Source: VRUE01 sp963695835
Lineage (GTDB): Bacteria > Actinomycetota > Thermoleophilia > Solirubrobacterales > 70-9
Assembly: GCA_963695835.1 (NCBI GenBank)
Contig: CAVOHR010000001.1
Span: 620,001 to 684,000, forward strand
Length of the DNA: 64,000 nucleotides
Direction: 5' to 3'
Part shown: in pieces, positions 9,622 to 18,329 of the stretch
How positions within the stretch are numbered: the stretch's first letter is position 1
Layout of the letters: the number at the start of each line of letters is the position of its first letter
The notes under the pieces: generated by a model
The model's input: the letters and a program-made list of their open reading frames with translations, nothing else
Told to the model about the DNA's origin: nothing
Database searches by the model: none
Program-made: the position numbers and the translations under genes

Positions 9622-11105
9622 CCGAGAGGCGCCGCGCCTTGAGCGGCGTCTTGGGAGGAGCGGGGGTGCTGGTCGCAGCCGCCGCCGCAGCCGCCGCGAT
9701 CGTGCTGCCGGCAGGCCGTGCCCGGGCGGCGGCGATGCTCGCCGCGCTCGCCCTCTTCCCGGTCCTGATCCTCGGCGACCAGTGGCACTCGCCCCAGATC
9801 GTCGACCTGCGCGACACGCCGATGAGGATGATCGCGCTCGGGGCCGCGGCGGTAGCCGGCGCCGGCGCCCTCGCTTACCTCTTCCGCCGTTGGCCGACCC
9901 TCCTGCCGCTGGCGATCGTGGCTGTGCTGCCGTTCCGCATTCCGTTGCACGCCGGCGGCGACACCGCGAACCTCCTTGTTCCGCTCTACGTCGTGATCGC
10001 CGGGGGTGTCCTCGCAACCGCTTGGGAGGAGTTGGTCGGCCGCTCGGCCGCTCGGCCGCGCCTACTGTCCCTCGTCCTGGCCGCTGTAGTCGTCCTCTAC
10101 GCGCTGCAGACGCTTTACTCGCCGGATTTCTCCAAGAGTCTCCAGAACGTCTGCTTCTTCTTCGTGCCGTTCTCGCTGGTCTATGCGTTGTTGCGAGACT
10201 TCGCCTGGTCTCGCAAGCTGCTGAGCCTTGTGTTGTGGGTGATTGCCATCGAGGCTGTGGCGTTCGTAGTCGTGGGGTCCATCGAGTACGTCAGCCGCGA
10301 CCTGTTCTGGAATTCCCAGGTCATCCGCTCCAACGATTTCCACACGTACTTCCGCGTCAACTCGATCTTCTGGGACCCGAACATCTACGGGCGCTACCTG
10401 GCGCTTGTGATCGTGATTGCGATGGCGGCGCTGATGTGGGCGAAGGAGAGGAAGACGCTTGCCCTGCTCAGCGGCTTGGTCGCGGTTCTCTGGATCGGCC
10501 TGGTCCCGACGTTCTCCCAATCCAGCCTCGCGGCGCTGCTGGCAGGCCTGGCCGTCCTCGCCGCTCTCCGCTGGAGCTGGCGCTGGACGCTGGGTGCTGT
10601 GGGAGTTGTCGTGGTGTTCGGCGTCCTCGTGGTCCTCTTTGCCGGCGGCATCTCAAAGCTCAGCCCCGAACGCCTCAACGTGGAGACGGGCGGCCGCGCC
10701 AACCTCGTCTCAGGCGGCGTAGAGCTCTTCGGCCAACGCCCCGTCTGGGGCTACGGAGCCGGCGGCTTCCCAGCCGCATACAGACAACGCATCGCCACCA
10801 AGAAGACCCCGGTCTCCGTCTCCCACGCGGAGCCGATCACCGTGGCGGCGGAGCAAGGCTTGGTTGGCCTCGTCGCCTACGCAGCTCTGTTGGTGACTGC
10901 GCTGTGGACGATGTCGTCTGGCCTGTTCGCTTCTCGCGCGGGGCCCGCGCGAGAAGCGATCGGTCGAGCGGCCGTCCTCGCCGCCTTCGTCGCCCTGCTC
11001 GTCCACACCATGGCCTACGCCGGCTTCTACGAGGACCCGATCGCCTGGGTGCTCCTCGCCGCAGGCGCCTCGCTGGCGGCGACCCCGGTCCGCACCGAAA
11101 CGTAG
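9600..11105 (+). CDS. O-antigen ligase/polymerase-like membrane protein (Wzy/WaaL type)
   Basis: Polytopic membrane protein of 501 residues with about ten to twelve hydrophobic helices and a large outer loop before the segment VWGYGAGGFPAAYRQR, which resembles the PF04932 ligase/polymerase signature followed by a His-containing helix (SHAEPITVAAEQGLVG). Such proteins polymerise repeat units or transfer glycans on the outer face of the membrane. The flippase gene follows after ten bases, and the layout (dehydratase, polymerase, flippase, transferases) is that of a Wzx/Wzy pathway. Start uncertain: in-frame TTG and GTG codons lie downstream. These families diverge fast, so ligase versus polymerase cannot be settled. 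Confidence 0.82.
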   Translation: MRRTGDTAERRRALSGVLGGAGVLVAAAAAAAAIVLPAGRARAAAMLAALALFPVLILGDQWHSPQIVDLRDTPMRMIALGAAAVAGAGALAYLFRRWPTLLPLAIVAVLPFRIPLHAGGDTANLLVPLYVVIAGGVLATAWEELVGRSAARPRLLSLVLAAVVVLYALQTLYSPDFSKSLQNVCFFFVPFSLVYALLRDFAWSRKLLSLVLWVIAIEAVAFVVVGSIEYVSRDLFWNSQVIRSNDFHTYFRVNSIFWDPNIYGRYLALVIVIAMAALMWAKERKTLALLSGLVAVLWIGLVPTFSQSSLAALLAGLAVLAALRWSWRWTLGAVGVVVVFGVLVVLFAGGISKLSPERLNVETGGRANLVSGGVELFGQRPVWGYGAGGFPAAYRQRIATKKTPVSVSHAEPITVAAEQGLVGLVAYAALLVTALWTMSSGLFASRAGPAREAIGRAAVLAAFVALLVHTMAYAGFYEDPIAWVLLAAGASLAATPVRTET

Positions 11106-11115
11106 GCTCGACGGC

Positions 11116-12657
11116 GTGTCGGGCTACCTCCGCCGCCTCGCGACCACCGGCGCCGCCTACACCGCGGCGAGCGTTCTCTCGAAGCTGATCGCGGTTGCCC
11201 TGCTGCCTCTCTACACGCGCTACCTGACCCCGGCCGACTACGGCGCCGCCGAGGTGATGTTCGCCGCCGTCGTCTCGGCCAGCATCGTCGTCCGGCTCGG
11301 CACGATCGAGGCCCTGCTGCGCTTCTACTACAAGGACGGCGAGGACCCGGGGGAGGTCGTCGCATCCTCCTTCGCGGCGCTCTTCTGGCTCGCGACCGCG
11401 GCGGCGCTGATCGCCCTTCCCTTCGCCGGCCCGATCTCCGAAGCGCTGCTCGACCGCTCGGCGCCGGACCTGGCGCGGATCGCGATCGGCGGCCTCTGGG
11501 TGCTGACCCTGAACGAGTACCTGCTGACCCTGTTCCGGCTCGAGGAGCGCGCCCGCGCCTTCTTCCTCACCACGCTGATCAACGTGATCGCGGCGATCGG
11601 CCTCACCGTCGTCCTCGTGGTCGGCGAGGGGGAGGGTGCCCGCGGCCTGCTGCTCGGCAGCTACGCCAGCGGCGCCGCGGTCGTGCTGGCGCTGATCGTC
11701 GTCCACCGGCGGAGCCTCTCGCTGCGCTTCGACCCGCCGCTGCTGCGGCGGATGGCGCGCTTCGGCCTGCCGACGATGCCGGCCGAGCTGTCGCTCTACC
11801 TGCTCAACTTCGTCGACCGGATCGTCATCGTCCGCTCCGCCGGCCTCGCCGAGGCGGGCCTGTATTCGCTCGCGGTCAAGTTCGCACAGGCAATCAACGT
11901 CATCGTCCGCGGCTTCCAGCTCGCCTGGCCGCCGCTCGCCTACTCGATCCGCGACGACGGCGAGGCCCGCCGCGCCTACGCGGCGATCGTCACCTGGTTC
12001 GTCGCCGGCTGCGCCTTCGTCGTCGCCGGCATGTGGCTGTTCTCGCGCTGGATCGTGCAGGCCCTGGCGGCGCCGGAATTCTTCGGCTCCTACGAAGCGA
12101 TCGGCCTGATCGCCACCGGCGTCACCCTCTACGCCCTCTACATGGTCCTGGTCGTGATCCTCGGCCGCACCGGGCGGACCGAGCTCAACTTCCCGGCGAC
12201 GATCGCGGCGCTGGTCGCCAACCTGGTGCTGAACATCGTCCTGGTTCCGCCGCTCGGCATCGTCGGCGCCGGCCTCGCCCTGGTCGCCTCCTACCTGGTC
12301 GTCGTGGCGCTGATGTATGGGTTCACGCAGCGCCTCTTCCCGGTCCCCTACGAATGGGGCCGCCTGGCCCGGGTCGTGCTGATAACGGCCGCGATCGTCG
12401 GCCTCGGCGAACTGCTGCTGCCGACCGCGGGCCTCGCCGGCCTCGCCGCCCGGATCGCCCTCTGGCTCGCCTACCCGCTGGTCCTCCTCGCCGCAGGCTT
12501 CTTCAGCGACGAGGAGCGCAGCTGGCTGGCACGGCTCCGCCACCCGGCCGAGCTGGTCGCGAGCATGCGCGTACTGGCCGCCCGTCCCGCCGCGGTCGAC
12601 GGCGTAGTCCCCGAGGTCTACGAAGCGGAGCGAATCGACGAGGACTCGCGTCTGTAG
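11116..12657 (+). CDS. Polysaccharide flippase (Wzx-like, MOP superfamily)
   Basis: Integral membrane protein of 513 residues with 12-14 predicted helices. The N-terminus (TTGAAYTAASVLSKLIAV, then LLPLYTRYLTPADYGAAEVM) is the standard start of Wzx/RfbX-type lipid-linked oligosaccharide flippases. Starts with GTG ten bases after the Wzy-like gene, so the two form an operon. It would move undecaprenyl-linked repeat units to the outer leaflet. Its stop lies two bases before one arm of a long palindrome that separates it from the convergent glycosyltransferase gene. Confidence 0.88.
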   Translation: MSGYLRRLATTGAAYTAASVLSKLIAVALLPLYTRYLTPADYGAAEVMFAAVVSASIVVRLGTIEALLRFYYKDGEDPGEVVASSFAALFWLATAAALIALPFAGPISEALLDRSAPDLARIAIGGLWVLTLNEYLLTLFRLEERARAFFLTTLINVIAAIGLTVVLVVGEGEGARGLLLGSYASGAAVVLALIVVHRRSLSLRFDPPLLRRMARFGLPTMPAELSLYLLNFVDRIVIVRSAGLAEAGLYSLAVKFAQAINVIVRGFQLAWPPLAYSIRDDGEARRAYAAIVTWFVAGCAFVVAGMWLFSRWIVQALAAPEFFGSYEAIGLIATGVTLYALYMVLVVILGRTGRTELNFPATIAALVANLVLNIVLVPPLGIVGAGLALVASYLVVVALMYGFTQRLFPVPYEWGRLARVVLITAAIVGLGELLLPTAGLAGLAARIALWLAYPLVLLAAGFFSDEERSWLARLRHPAELVASMRVLAARPAAVDGVVPEVYEAERIDEDSRL

Positions 12658-12659
12658 AA

Positions 12660-12769
12660 GGCCATTCCGGTAGGGGTTCCGCTTAACTTTTTTTGAAGAC
12701 AGAGAGCCGCCCGTCCGAGGGCGTTGCCGCAAAAAAAGTACAAGACGCTCCACCCCTACCGGAATGGCC
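12660..12769. repeat. Long palindromic element, family A copy 1
   Basis: Perfect 18-base outer arms (12660-12677 and 12752-12769) enclose an inner pair ACTTTTTTT/AAAAAAAGT and a central small hairpin CGCCC/GGGCG. About 75 bases of the core recur, in the opposite orientation, at 21051-21165, while the outer arms differ there. It sits between convergent genes; the downstream arm contains the stop codon of the minus-strand glycosyltransferase. Probable bidirectional terminator or structured RNA. Confidence 0.85.
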
Positions 12770-13697
12770 TCCCCCCATCCGCCTGGTCCCGAAGGCTTTC
12801 GCCACGCCGGGGGAGGAGCGCCTGGCGGGCGTGGGCGCGGTAGATGCGGGCCGTCGGTCGGCGCAGGAGCGTGGCCGCGAGAGCCCGCACCGCGTATGAC
12901 CAGGCGGTGAGAGCGCGGACCGCCAGCGCTGCCGCGCGCGAGTGGTGCTTGCGCATGTAGAGGTCGCGGTTGCGGTGGAATTCGACGATCCGGGGCAGGC
13001 CGGCGGCGAGGTCGGTCGATAGCTGATCGTGATGGATCGCCGCGGCGCCGGGGACGAACAGGGTGCGCCGGCCGGCGTCGGCGAGGCGCTTGCAGAAGTC
13101 GCACTCGTCGTAGTAGACGAAGAAGTCGGGGTCGAGGTAGCCGACCTCGGCGGCCGCCTCGCGGCGGACGAGGAGGGCGCTCGACTGCGCCCAGTCGACC
13201 CGGCGGGTCCAGTCGCCCTTGCTCTGCACGGTCAGCCACCGGTGCAGGAAGAGCGCCCCGGCCAGCGCAGTGCCGACCCCGGGGAAGCGCCAGGCGCAGG
13301 GGACCGGCTTGCCGCCGGAGTCGAGCAGCCGGGCGCCGGCCGCGCCGGCCTCTGGATCGGCGTCCAGCGCTGCTACCAGCGCCGCGGCTGCGCCCGGGCG
13401 CAGCTCGGAGTCCTCGTTCAGCAGCAGGCAGTAGCGACCGTGCGCCTCGCGCATCAGGGTCGAGTCGTTCTCCGCCTTGCCGGCGCGGCGCTCCAGGGCG
13501 ATCAGGCGGATCTCGCCGCCGCGCCCCCGCACCGCCTCGGCCGAGCCGTCGCCGGAGGCGTTGTCGAGGACGAGGATCTCGCGCTCGACCCCGGCCGGAT
13601 GGGTGCGCTCGATCGCGTCGAGGCAGGCGAGCAGGTGCTCGCGGCCGTTCGTGTTCACGACGCAGTAGGAGAGCGTGGGCGCCACGGCGGTCACCAT
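12756..13697 (-). CDS. Glycosyltransferase family 2 (rhamnosyltransferase-like)
   Basis: GT-A fold transferase of 313 residues. N-terminal strand SYCVVNTNGREHLLACLDAI, nucleotide-binding region ILVLDNASGDGS, and the DXD-like segment LLLNEDSELRPGA are visible. The acceptor-side FFVYYDECDFCKRLADAG and a downstream H-H pair (AAIHHDQLS) match the WbbL/rhamnosyltransferase subgroup, whose general base lies in this region. It probably acts on the inner membrane face on a lipid-linked glycan. Divergent from the next gene with only eleven bases between starts, so the true start could be slightly inside. Donor and acceptor sugars are not predictable. Confidence 0.88.
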   Translation of the reverse strand: MVTAVAPTLSYCVVNTNGREHLLACLDAIERTHPAGVEREILVLDNASGDGSAEAVRGRGGEIRLIALERRAGKAENDSTLMREAHGRYCLLLNEDSELRPGAAAALVAALDADPEAGAAGARLLDSGGKPVPCAWRFPGVGTALAGALFLHRWLTVQSKGDWTRRVDWAQSSALLVRREAAAEVGYLDPDFFVYYDECDFCKRLADAGRRTLFVPGAAAIHHDQLSTDLAAGLPRIVEFHRNRDLYMRKHHSRAAALAVRALTAWSYAVRALAATLLRRPTARIYRAHARQALLPRRGESLRDQADGGRPFR

Positions 13698-13708
13698 AAT
13701 CGCCCGCT

Positions 13709-14830
13709 ATGCGCGTACAGCTGGTCGACCCCTCGGCCTTCACGCCGCCCTACGACCGCGCCCTGGCGGCGGCGCTGGCGCGCCGGGGCGTCGAGGTCGA
13801 GCTGCTGACCAGCCGCTTCCTCTACGGGCCGGTGCCCGCGCCCGAGGGGTACGGGGTCGAGGAGTGCTTCTACCGGCGAAGCTCCGCCCGCGGCCTCGAC
13901 GCGCCTGTTCGCCGCGCCTTCAAGGCTGCCGAGCACCTCGGCGACATGCTGCGCTTTCGCCGCAGGGTCGACGCCGATGTCGACGTCGTCCACTACCAGT
14001 GGCTGACGTCCCCCTGGTTCGACGCCGCCGTGCTGCCGCCGCTGCGCCCCCGCGTGATGACGGCCCACTACGTGATACCTCCCCATCCGAGCGGCTTCCA
14101 GCTGGCGAGCGCCCGGCGCGCCTTCGGCGCCATGGACGCCGTCGTCGCCCACTCCGAGCACGGGGCGCGCCGGTTGCGCGATCTGGTCGGCCTCGACCCC
14201 GACCGGGTCCGCGTCATCCATCACGGCGCCTTCGACTACCTGACCCGGCTGCCGGAGGAGAAGCCGCTGCCCCCGGAGCTGGAGGGCGCCGAGGGGCCCG
14301 TGATCCTCTTCTTCGGCCTGCTCCGCCCCTACAAGGGCATCGACACCCTGCTCGAAGCGTTCCGCAAGATCGAGGGCGCCGAGCTGTGGGTCGTCGGCAA
14401 GCCGCGGATGGACGTCGAGCCGCTGCGCCGGCTCGCCGCCGAGGCGCCGGGCCGCGTCCGCTTCCTCACCCGCTTCGTCGAGGACGCCGAGATCCCGCCG
14501 ATCCTCCGCCGTGCTGGCATCGTCGTCCTCCCCTACCGCGACGTCGAGCACTCCGGCGTCCTCTACGCCGCCCTCGCTTTCGCCAAGCCGCTGGTCCTCA
14601 GCGCCGTAGGCGGCTTCCCCGAGGTGGCGGACCAGGGCGCCGCCCGCCTCGTCCCCCCCGAGGACCCGCAGGCTCTCGCCGGAACCCTCTCCGAGCTACT
14701 CACCGACGAAGCCGCCCGCTCCGACCTAGCCCAGGCCGCCACCCGCGCCGCGACCGGCCCCTACTCCTGGGACGCCGCCGCGACCGCGACCCTAACCCTC
14801 TATCGCGAGCTGCTCGAGAGGAGGGGATAG
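13709..14830 (+). CDS. Glycosyltransferase family 4
   Basis: GT-B fold retaining transferase of 373 residues. The C-terminal Rossmann half holds VILFFGLLRPYKGIDTLLEA, then WVVGKPRMD, and the EX7E-type donor site in PYRDVEHSGVLYAALAFAKP. The N-terminal half contains the HYQWLTSPWFD and VAHSEHGARRL segments expected for the acceptor domain. It is part of the polysaccharide cluster, divergently transcribed from the family 2 enzyme and followed by a strong hairpin that contains its stop codon. The sugar transferred is unknown. Confidence 0.9.
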   Translation: MRVQLVDPSAFTPPYDRALAAALARRGVEVELLTSRFLYGPVPAPEGYGVEECFYRRSSARGLDAPVRRAFKAAEHLGDMLRFRRRVDADVDVVHYQWLTSPWFDAAVLPPLRPRVMTAHYVIPPHPSGFQLASARRAFGAMDAVVAHSEHGARRLRDLVGLDPDRVRVIHHGAFDYLTRLPEEKPLPPELEGAEGPVILFFGLLRPYKGIDTLLEAFRKIEGAELWVVGKPRMDVEPLRRLAAEAPGRVRFLTRFVEDAEIPPILRRAGIVVLPYRDVEHSGVLYAALAFAKPLVLSAVGGFPEVADQGAARLVPPEDPQALAGTLSELLTDEAARSDLAQAATRAATGPYSWDAAATATLTLYRELLERRG

Positions 14831-14848
14831 GGGCACCCCTATCCCCTC
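14821..14848 (+). terminator. Hairpin terminator after GT4 gene
   Basis: Perfect 13-base arms GAGGGGATAGGGG and CCCCTATCCCCTC separated by two bases; the TAG stop lies in the left arm. There is no T-run after it, as is common in high-GC actinobacteria. Confidence 0.65.
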
Positions 14849-14876
14849 CCCCCACCAGACCCCAGATAATCCCCCG

Positions 14877-16007
14877 ATGCTCGCCGCCGCGCTCGTCTTC
14901 TGGCTCGCCGCCGGCCTGATCGTCTATACGCACCTGGGCTACCCGCTCGTGCTCCGCGCGCTGCTGGCCCTGCGCCGCCGCCCGACCCTTCGCCCGGGAA
15001 CCTGGGAGGAGCCGCCGCGCGTTTCGCTGATCGTCGCTGCCTACGACGAGGAGGAGGTGATCGCGGCGAAGGTCGCCAACGCGCTCGCCCTCGACTACCC
15101 GCGCGAGCGCCTCGAGCTGATCGTCGCCTCCGACGGCTCCGCGGACGCGACCGTCGAGCGCGCCCGCGCCGCCGGGGCCGACTTGGTGCTCGACCTGCCG
15201 CGCGGCGGCAAGGTCGCCGCCCAGAACGCCGCCGCGGAGCGGGCCTCGGGCGAGATCCTCGCCTTCTCCGACGCCAACAGCACCTGGGAGCCGGACGCCC
15301 TCCGCCACCTGGTCGAGCCCTTCGCCGACCCGGCGGTCGGCTACGCCTGCGGCCAGGTCCGCTTCACCGACCCCGGCGGCGGCAACCTCGAGGGCGCCTA
15401 CTGGCGCTACGAGATGGCGGTGCGGGAGATGGAGTCGGCGCTGGCCGGGATCACGGCCGGCAACGGCGCGATCTACGCGGTGCGCCGCGGCGCCTACCTG
15501 CCGCTGCCGCCGTCGGGCAGCCACGACCTCTCCTTCCCCTTCCTGCTGGCGAAGCGAGGCCGCCGCTCGCTCTACGTTCCCTGGGCGCGGGCCGAGGAGA
15601 AGATGGCGCCGACGCTGAAGGGCGAGTTCGCCCGCAAACGGCGAATGATGGTCGGCCTCTGGGACATCGTCGCCGGCGAAGGCATGCTGCGGCCCGGCGG
15701 CTACCCGCCGCTCTACGCCTTCGAGCTCGCCTCGCACCGGCTGCTGCGCTATGCGACCCCGCTGCTGCACCTGGCCGCCTTCGCAGCCAACCTCGCCCTG
15801 CTCGGCCAGGGCTGGGTCTACCTCGCGACGCTCGCCGCCCAGCTCGCCCTCCTCGCGGCGGCGCTGCTCGGCAAGCGGCTGCCGTTCGCCCCGTTCCGGA
15901 TCGCGCGCTACTACGCGATGACGACCGCCTCGATCGCCGTCGGCCTCTGGGACCGGCTCCGCCACGGAGCGCCAGGCGCCTGGGAGAAGACCGAGGGGAC
16001 CCGGTAG
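14877..16007 (+). CDS. Membrane glycosyltransferase family 2
   Basis: Protein of 376 residues with an N-terminal membrane helix (AAALVFWLAAGLIVYTHLGY), a GT2 catalytic domain and two or three C-terminal helices. Catalytic motifs are VSLIVAAYDEEEVIAAKV, LIVASDGSADATV, LAFSDANSTWEPDALR (DXD equivalent) and the later WRYEMAVREMES helix that resembles the processive-type Q/RXXRW region but is not identical. Resembles the ICA/chitin-synthase-like polymer transferases. The next gene starts two bases after its stop, so they are cotranscribed and probably work on the same glycan. Confidence 0.88.
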   Translation: MLAAALVFWLAAGLIVYTHLGYPLVLRALLALRRRPTLRPGTWEEPPRVSLIVAAYDEEEVIAAKVANALALDYPRERLELIVASDGSADATVERARAAGADLVLDLPRGGKVAAQNAAAERASGEILAFSDANSTWEPDALRHLVEPFADPAVGYACGQVRFTDPGGGNLEGAYWRYEMAVREMESALAGITAGNGAIYAVRRGAYLPLPPSGSHDLSFPFLLAKRGRRSLYVPWARAEEKMAPTLKGEFARKRRMMVGLWDIVAGEGMLRPGGYPPLYAFELASHRLLRYATPLLHLAAFAANLALLGQGWVYLATLAAQLALLAAALLGKRLPFAPFRIARYYAMTTASIAVGLWDRLRHGAPGAWEKTEGTR

Positions 16008-16009
16008 CG

Positions 16010-16573
16010 GTGCCGCGCGCCTTCGACATCGCCGTCGCCGCACTCGCTCTGGTCGCCCTCTCGCCGGTGCTCTTGATCGCCGCGGTCGCGGTCAAGCTCG
16101 GCAGTCGGGGTCCGGTCATCTACCGCCAGCGCCGGGTGGGCAAGGACGGCGCCGAGTTCGAGCTGCTGAAGATGCGGACGATGGTCGAGGGCTCCGATCC
16201 GGTCGGGGTCGGCGCCGTCGTCACCCGCGACGACCCGCGCGTCACCCGCGCCGGCCGCTTCCTGCGCCGCAGCTCGCTCGACGAGCTGCCCAACCTGGTC
16301 AACGTCCTGCGTGGCGAGATGGCGATCGTCGGCCCGCGCCCCACCATCCCCGCCCAGGTCGCCGGCTACACGCCCCGCCAGCACCGCCGCCACGAGGTGC
16401 GCCCCGGGATCACCGGCTGGGCCCAGGTCCGCGGCCGCGCCGGCATCCCCTGGGAGGAGCGGATCGAGCTGGACGTCTGGTACATCGACCACCGCAGCCC
16501 CTGGCTCGACCTGCGCATCCTCGCCAGGACGGTCTGGCTGCTCGTCACGGGTCGCGGTCTCGCCCCCGAGTAG
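16010..16573 (+). CDS. Initiating sugar transferase (monotopic phosphoglycosyl transferase, PglC/WcaJ-like)
   Basis: Short form of the bacterial sugar transferase family, 187 residues from a GTG start. An N-terminal re-entrant hydrophobic segment (FDIAVAALALVALSPVLLIA) precedes the catalytic block: YRQRRVGKDGAEF, LKMRTM, the Asp-Glu dyad in RRSSLDELPNLVNVLRGEM, then VGPRP and RPGITGWAQVRGR. It transfers a phospho-sugar from a UDP-sugar to undecaprenyl phosphate, the first step of repeat-unit assembly, which ties the cluster to uppP and the flippase. With the PglF-like enzyme upstream, a bacillosamine-like first sugar is possible but is inference. Confidence 0.92.
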   Translation: MPRAFDIAVAALALVALSPVLLIAAVAVKLGSRGPVIYRQRRVGKDGAEFELLKMRTMVEGSDPVGVGAVVTRDDPRVTRAGRFLRRSSLDELPNLVNVLRGEMAIVGPRPTIPAQVAGYTPRQHRRHEVRPGITGWAQVRGRAGIPWEERIELDVWYIDHRSPWLDLRILARTVWLLVTGRGLAPE

Positions 16574-16594
16574 GCGGCTGGGCCGGATCGGGGT

Positions 16595-16640
16595 CGATCG
16601 GTCACTTGGTCACAGCATGGTGTACTCAAGTGACCGATCG
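16595..16640 (+). terminator. Palindromic terminator candidate
   Basis: Perfect 14-base arms CGATCGGTCACTTG and CAAGTGACCGATCG around an 18-base loop, 20 bases after the sugar transferase stop and upstream of the GNAT gene. No T-run. Confidence 0.6.
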
Positions 16641-16675
16641 TTGCCGTGCCCAGGCCAGCGCGTAGGGTTCTCCGC

Positions 16676-17221
16676 ATGTCCGACCGGCCCAGGGTCAGCC
16701 TGCGACCGTTCGAGCCCGGCGACGCCGCCGCGGTCCACCGCTGGTTCAACAATCCGGAGGCGACGAAGACGCTGATGGAGCAGCGGGACAGCTTCTCGCT
16801 CGAAGAGGCCGAGGCCTGGGTCGGCCGGGCGATCGACGAGTCGGGCGAGGACCGCAAGTACGCGATCGTCGTCGAGGGTTACGACGAGCCGGTCGGCTTT
16901 ACCGCCCTCTACGGCCTCTTCCGCCAGACCGCGCCGGAGCTGGGGGCGCTGATCGGCGACGACGTGCGCGGCAAGGGCGTCGGCCGCCGCGCCGAGGCGC
17001 TGACGATCGCCAGGGCCTTCGACGAGTTCGGCGCCCACCGCGTCTACGGCCGTATCCCGGCCCGCAACGAGGTGGCGAAGAAGACCGTCGCCGGGCTTGG
17101 CTGGAAGCACGAGGGGACGATGCGAGCGCACCTGAAGCGGCCCGACGGCGTCGACGACTGCGAGGTCTGGGGCGTCCTGCCGGACGAGTTCCGCGCCGCC
17201 GCCGCGGATCTACTGCGGTGA
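16676..17221 (+). CDS. GNAT family N-acetyltransferase
   Basis: Acetyl-CoA-dependent acyltransferase of 181 residues in the RimJ/RimL-like branch. It starts VSLRPFEPGDAAAVHRWFNN, has the family core FTALYGLFRQTAPELGALIG, the acetyl-CoA loop DVRGKGVGRRAEALTIARAF, and the C-terminal segment RIPARNEVAKKTVAGLGWK. The start chosen is the ATG giving SDRPRVSL, which matches the family N-terminus better than a longer alternative. It sits among polysaccharide genes, so sugar N-acetylation is possible, but protein or small-molecule acetylation fits equally. Confidence 0.85.
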   Translation: MSDRPRVSLRPFEPGDAAAVHRWFNNPEATKTLMEQRDSFSLEEAEAWVGRAIDESGEDRKYAIVVEGYDEPVGFTALYGLFRQTAPELGALIGDDVRGKGVGRRAEALTIARAFDEFGAHRVYGRIPARNEVAKKTVAGLGWKHEGTMRAHLKRPDGVDDCEVWGVLPDEFRAAAADLLR

Positions 17222-17235
17222 CCCACTCCAAATCA

Positions 17236-17282
17236 CTCCGCTGTTCCTTTGCCTCGCCATTCGCCGAGAAGGAACAGCGGAG
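17236..17282 (+). promoter_or_regulatory. Leader hairpin, palindrome family C copy 2
   Basis: Perfect 14-base arms CTCCGCTGTTCCTT and AAGGAACAGCGGAG, with loop GCCTCGCCATTCGCCGAG. It ends nine bases before the ATG of the next gene. The sequence matches the purM leader hairpin at 4694-4735 in the same sense relative to the gene downstream, including loop bases. Confidence 0.6.
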
Positions 17283-17291
17283 CGGGGTGTC

Positions 17292-18260
17292 ATGACGGCG
17301 ACGGCCGAGCTGATCGCCGACCGCGGCGCCGCGGTCGAGAGCGAGGAGTTCTTCCGCTCCCGCCCCTTCCTCGACGCCGAGGGCGTCACCCACACGCTGC
17401 GCATCGCCGGCCTCGGGGGGGGCGGCGAGCTGCTGGCGCCGCTGCTCGTCCGCGAGATCCCCGGGACCGACCTGCGCGATGCGATCTCCCCCTACGGCTA
17501 CCCCGGGATCTGCGCCGCTGCCGACCTCGACCACCCTGGGGCAGGGTCGAAGTCGGCTACGGCGATCGACCCGGCGGCGGTTGATTTCTCCGCGACGGGC
17601 CTCGTCTCGGTCTTCGTCCGCCACACGCTCGGCGAACCGCCGCTGGCCGGGGCCGCCGAGCGCAACGTCGTCCAGGTCGCCGATCCGGAGCTGCCGCCGA
17701 AGAGCCGCTCCAGCGATCGCAACCGGATCAACAAGAACCGCCGCGCGGGCTACGGGGTCGACATCGTCCCCGGGCCGGAGACGACCGCCGCGCAGCGCGC
17801 CGGCTTCCTGACGGTCTACGAGCAGACGATGCGCCGCACCGGCGCCGGCGAGCGCTACTTCTTCGCCGCTACCTGGTTCGACCGCGTCCTCGAGTCGCCG
17901 CTCACCTGGCTCGCTCTCGCCACCGCGCCGGCCGGCGAGGTCGCCGCCGCCTCGATCGCGGTCCGCAGCGACGGCTTCCTCCACTACTTCCTCAGCGGCA
18001 GCGCCGACGCGCAGCTGCGCGACTCGCCGATGAAGAACGTGGTCGCGGCGCTGGTCGAGCTCGCCGCCGGGCAGGGACTGCCGCTCAACCTCGGCGGCGG
18101 CCTCTCCAGAGGCGACGCGCTGGAGGAGTTCAAGCGCGGCTTCGCCAACCGCGAGCAGCCCTGGCACGTATCGGAGATCGTCTGCGACCGGAGCGCCTAT
18201 GACCGCCTCTGCGCCGGCCGCGGCCCAGGCGGCTTCTTCCCGGTGTACCGCTCCGCCTGA
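17292..18260 (+). CDS. FemAB/BioF2-like acyltransferase
   Basis: Protein of 322 residues with a GNAT-type fold of the FemAB/BioF2-like (PF13480-type) group. Visible features are SPYGYPGIC near residue 65, the basic patch SSDRNRINKNRRAGYGVD, YEQTMRRTGAGERYFF, and the C-terminal LNLGGGLSRGDALEEFKRGF, the family hallmark near the acyl-donor site. Relatives add amino acids to wall precursors or acyl groups to sugars. Position directly behind a GNAT gene in a glycan cluster supports an envelope substrate. The exact reaction is unknown. Confidence 0.75.
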   Translation: MTATAELIADRGAAVESEEFFRSRPFLDAEGVTHTLRIAGLGGGGELLAPLLVREIPGTDLRDAISPYGYPGICAAADLDHPGAGSKSATAIDPAAVDFSATGLVSVFVRHTLGEPPLAGAAERNVVQVADPELPPKSRSSDRNRINKNRRAGYGVDIVPGPETTAAQRAGFLTVYEQTMRRTGAGERYFFAATWFDRVLESPLTWLALATAPAGEVAAASIAVRSDGFLHYFLSGSADAQLRDSPMKNVVAALVELAAGQGLPLNLGGGLSRGDALEEFKRGFANREQPWHVSEIVCDRSAYDRLCAGRGPGGFFPVYRSA

Positions 18261-18329
18261 CGGCCAAGCGGATCAGGATCTCGCCGGCGCTCGCACGCGC
18301 CTCCCTCCCCGCGGTTCGCGGACCTCCCC

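Noticed and set aside
10837..13743. 968-codon minus-strand frame
   Set aside because: Antisense to the flippase and Wzy-like genes and out of frame with the true glycosyltransferase; no family similarity.
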